64,000 nt of DNA, from NCBI GenBank assembly GCA_964242335.1, contig CAXTAY010000001.1, positions 1-64,000 on the forward strand, written 5' to 3'. The notes beneath the pieces were generated by a model. It had not been told where the DNA came from. It made no database searches and was given only the letters and a program-made list of their open reading frames with translations. Below are positions 62,195 through 64,000 of the stretch, piece after piece (the stretch's first letter is position 1; the number at the start of each line of letters is the position of its first letter). Made by a program: the position numbers and the translations under genes. This DNA is from Lichenicoccus sp964242335. GTDB lineage: Bacteria; Pseudomonadota; Alphaproteobacteria; Acetobacterales; Acetobacteraceae.

Positions 62195-64000
62195 ATCCAC
62201 AGGCTGCGCGCGGACGTGGACGAGCAGGGCCATGAGCGCGGATGGCGTCACGCCGGGGATCCTCTGCGCCGCGCTGAAGCTGACAGGACGCGCGGCCGAC
62301 AGGCGCTCGCGCATCTCGGTGCTGAGCCCGCCGATCGTCGCGTAGTCGAGATCCCGCGGCAGCGTGATCGCGCTCTCCGTCGCGAGCTGTCGGATCTCTC
62401 GCGCCTGTCGGCCGAGATAGCCGCTGTAGCGCGCCTCGGTCGCCACGTGATTGCGCACCCGGGCCGGAAGCTCGAGCAGCCAGGGGCACAACCCGGCCAG
62501 TGCCTCGGCCTCGACGTTCCCGGCGAGAACTTCGAACAACGATCGGCGACGACCATCCGCGGTCGAGGCGATGCCGTGCTGCCTCAGCGTCGCCGACGAG
62601 AAGCTCTCCTGCCCGGCGCGACGCGTGGCCAACTCGATCGAGGCCCGTTCGGTCTCGAGCAATCCGGCGCGCGAGGACCCGACACAGCCCCACGCCATCC
62701 CCAGCGGCGTGAGGCGCAGGTCGGCATTGTCCGCACGCAGGCTCAGGCGGAACTCCGCGCGCGAGGTGAACATGCGATACGGCTCCGTCACACCCTGCGT
62801 CGTCAGGTCGTCGATCATCACGCCGATATATCCGGCGCCGCGATCCACCGTGACGGGCGTGCCACCGCCGGCCAGTCTCGCCGCGTTGATGCCGGCGAGG
62901 ATGCCCTGCGCTCCGGCTTCCTCGTAGCCGGTCGTGCCGTTGATCTGCCCGGCGAGGAACAGCCGCGGCATCGCGCGGAGCTCCAGCGTCGGCAACAGGG
63001 CACGCGGATCGACATAGTCGTACTCGACCGCATAACCTGGCCGGACGATGCGCGCCTGCTCGAGCCCCGGGATGGTGGCGACCAGCCGCGCCTGCACGTC
63101 TTCGGGGAGGCTGGTGGAGATCCCGTTCGGATAGACGAGGTCGCCGCCCGGATTGCCGGGCAGGGCTTCCGGCTCGAGGAAGATCTGGTGGCTGGAGCGC
63201 TCGGCGAACCGTACCACCTTGTCCTCGATCGACGGGCAGTAGCGCGGCCCGCGGCCAGCGATCGAGCCGCCGTACACCGCGGAAAGCTGCAGGTTCTCGC
63301 GAATGACCTGATGCGTCCGCGGCCCGGTCGCGGTGATCCGGCACGACAGCTGCGGCGTTTCGATCCGGCTGGTGAGGCGGCTGAACGGCTCCGGCACGAG
63401 GTCGCCACGATCCTCCGCCAGGCCCTCCCAGTCGATGCTGTCACGCGCGAGGCGTGGCGGCGTGCCGGTCTTCAGGCGCCCCATCGGCAGTCCGAGCGCC
63501 TCCAGACGCGTTCCCAGACGGATCGCGGGCATCTCGCCGACGCGTCCGGCGGATTGGCTTCGCCGCCCGACATGGATGGTGCCGCGCAGGAAGGTCCCCG
63601 CCGTCAGCACCACCGCACCGGCTCGCATCCGCCGCCCGTCGCTGCAGACGACACCACGGACGCACCCATCCGCATCGATGATGAGATCATCGACGGATCC
63701 CCGGGCGAGGGTGAGGCCGGTTGTTTCGGTCAGCAGCGCCCGGATCGCGGCGCGGTAGAGCGACCGGTCGGCCTGGGCACGCGGCCCTTGAACGGCCGGA
63801 CCCTTGGAGCGGTTCAGCAGCTTGAAATGGATCCCGGCCCGATCGGCGGCGCGGCCCATCAGGCCGTCGAGGGCATCGATCTCCCGGACGAGATGGCCTT
63901 TGCCGATGCCACCGATCGCAGGATTGCAGGACATCACGCCGATCGTGTCGAGATCGTGGGTCAGCAGCAGGGTGGCGGCACCCAGCCGGGCGGAAGCCGC
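62183..64000 (-). CDS. mnmG: tRNA uridine-5-carboxymethylaminomethyl modification enzyme MnmG (N-terminus outside the window)
   Basis: FAD enzyme that, with MnmE, modifies U34 of tRNAs. The frame is open to the window edge on the minus strand, so the N-terminal FAD motif is missing. Visible are CNPAIGGIGKGHLVREIDALDG, the NGTTGYEEAGAQGILAG segment and the C-terminal helical domain ending QPVDSFT. Its stop lies within the parS site. Confidence 0.96.
   Translation of the reverse strand, partial: AASARLGAATLLLTHDLDTIGVMSCNPAIGGIGKGHLVREIDALDGLMGRAADRAGIHFKLLNRSKGPAVQGPRAQADRSLYRAAIRALLTETTGLTLARGSVDDLIIDADGCVRGVVCSDGRRMRAGAVVLTAGTFLRGTIHVGRRSQSAGRVGEMPAIRLGTRLEALGLPMGRLKTGTPPRLARDSIDWEGLAEDRGDLVPEPFSRLTSRIETPQLSCRITATGPRTHQVIRENLQLSAVYGGSIAGRGPRYCPSIEDKVVRFAERSSHQIFLEPEALPGNPGGDLVYPNGISTSLPEDVQARLVATIPGLEQARIVRPGYAVEYDYVDPRALLPTLELRAMPRLFLAGQINGTTGYEEAGAQGILAGINAARLAGGGTPVTVDRGAGYIGVMIDDLTTQGVTEPYRMFTSRAEFRLSLRADNADLRLTPLGMAWGCVGSSRAGLLETERASIELATRRAGQESFSSATLRQHGIASTADGRRRSLFEVLAGNVEAEALAGLCPWLLELPARVRNHVATEARYSGYLGRQAREIRQLATESAITLPRDLDYATIGGLSTEMRERLSAARPVSFSAAQRIPGVTPSALMALLVHVRAQPVDSFT

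Overview
The window is a high-GC alphaproteobacterial chromosome segment, most likely from the Acetobacteraceae or a close relative. Three things point there: the metK-trmB pair, the hemE-hemJ and mnmG-rsmG-parA-parB blocks, and the dense set of sugar-oxidising SDR and ABC-transporter genes. The family assignment is an inference from gene content and order; no rRNA gene is present. I see no phage, complete insertion sequence or CRISPR array.

Layout. 1-1618: end of metK and trmB. 1592-10041: an island of two tandem paralogous proteins of unknown function, a third gene across a divergent promoter region that shares their N-terminal domain, a secreted beta-helix protein and an SDR. 10129-13139: a nucleoside deaminase and an MHYT-PAS-GGDEF-EAL cyclic-di-GMP protein with a hairpin over its ribosome binding site. 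13188-23982: a SorC-type regulator divergent from a nine-gene sugar operon (RhaD-like aldolase/dehydrogenase, ABC importer with two different ATPases, PfkB kinase, HAD phosphatase). 24052-30678: a second sugar set (Gfo/Idh/MocA, TIM-barrel isomerase, several SDRs) and a LysR/quinone-reductase divergon. 30868-35133: APC permease, an SDR fused to a monooxygenase-like domain, a zinc alcohol dehydrogenase and a small protein. 35464-39211: a tetrose or tetronate cassette (DhaKL-type kinase, TIM-barrel isomerase, DenD-like dehydrogenase). 39293-45878: small proteins, DedA, S9 peptidase, ferredoxin-like protein, chemoreceptor, dienelactone hydrolase. 46044-51017: a compact five-gene cluster (ACP, ketosynthase, type III polyketide synthase, methyltransferase, FAD hydroxylase). 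51026-54316: a giant LOV-type hybrid histidine kinase. 54554-56363: histone-deacetylase-like enzyme, a DPPY methyltransferase and tRNA-Ala.

56468-64000 carries maf, hemE, an HAD hydrolase, hemJ, tRNA-Lys, parB, parA, rsmG and mnmG. The maf-hemE intergenic region holds DnaA-box-like sites, GANTC sites and a pyrimidine tract, and hemE flanks the mapped origin in Caulobacter, so it is a candidate chromosomal origin. A near-perfect parS site sits on the mnmG/rsmG junction about 5 kb away.

Functionally the window combines carbohydrate uptake and oxidation, a candidate phenolic-lipid or aromatic polyketide pathway, blue-light and cyclic-di-GMP signalling, and chromosome replication and segregation. 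A REP-like intergenic repeat family occurs at three places. Strongest leads: the polyketide cluster, the asymmetric ABC ATPase pair, the unknown paralogue trio, and the candidate origin with parS.
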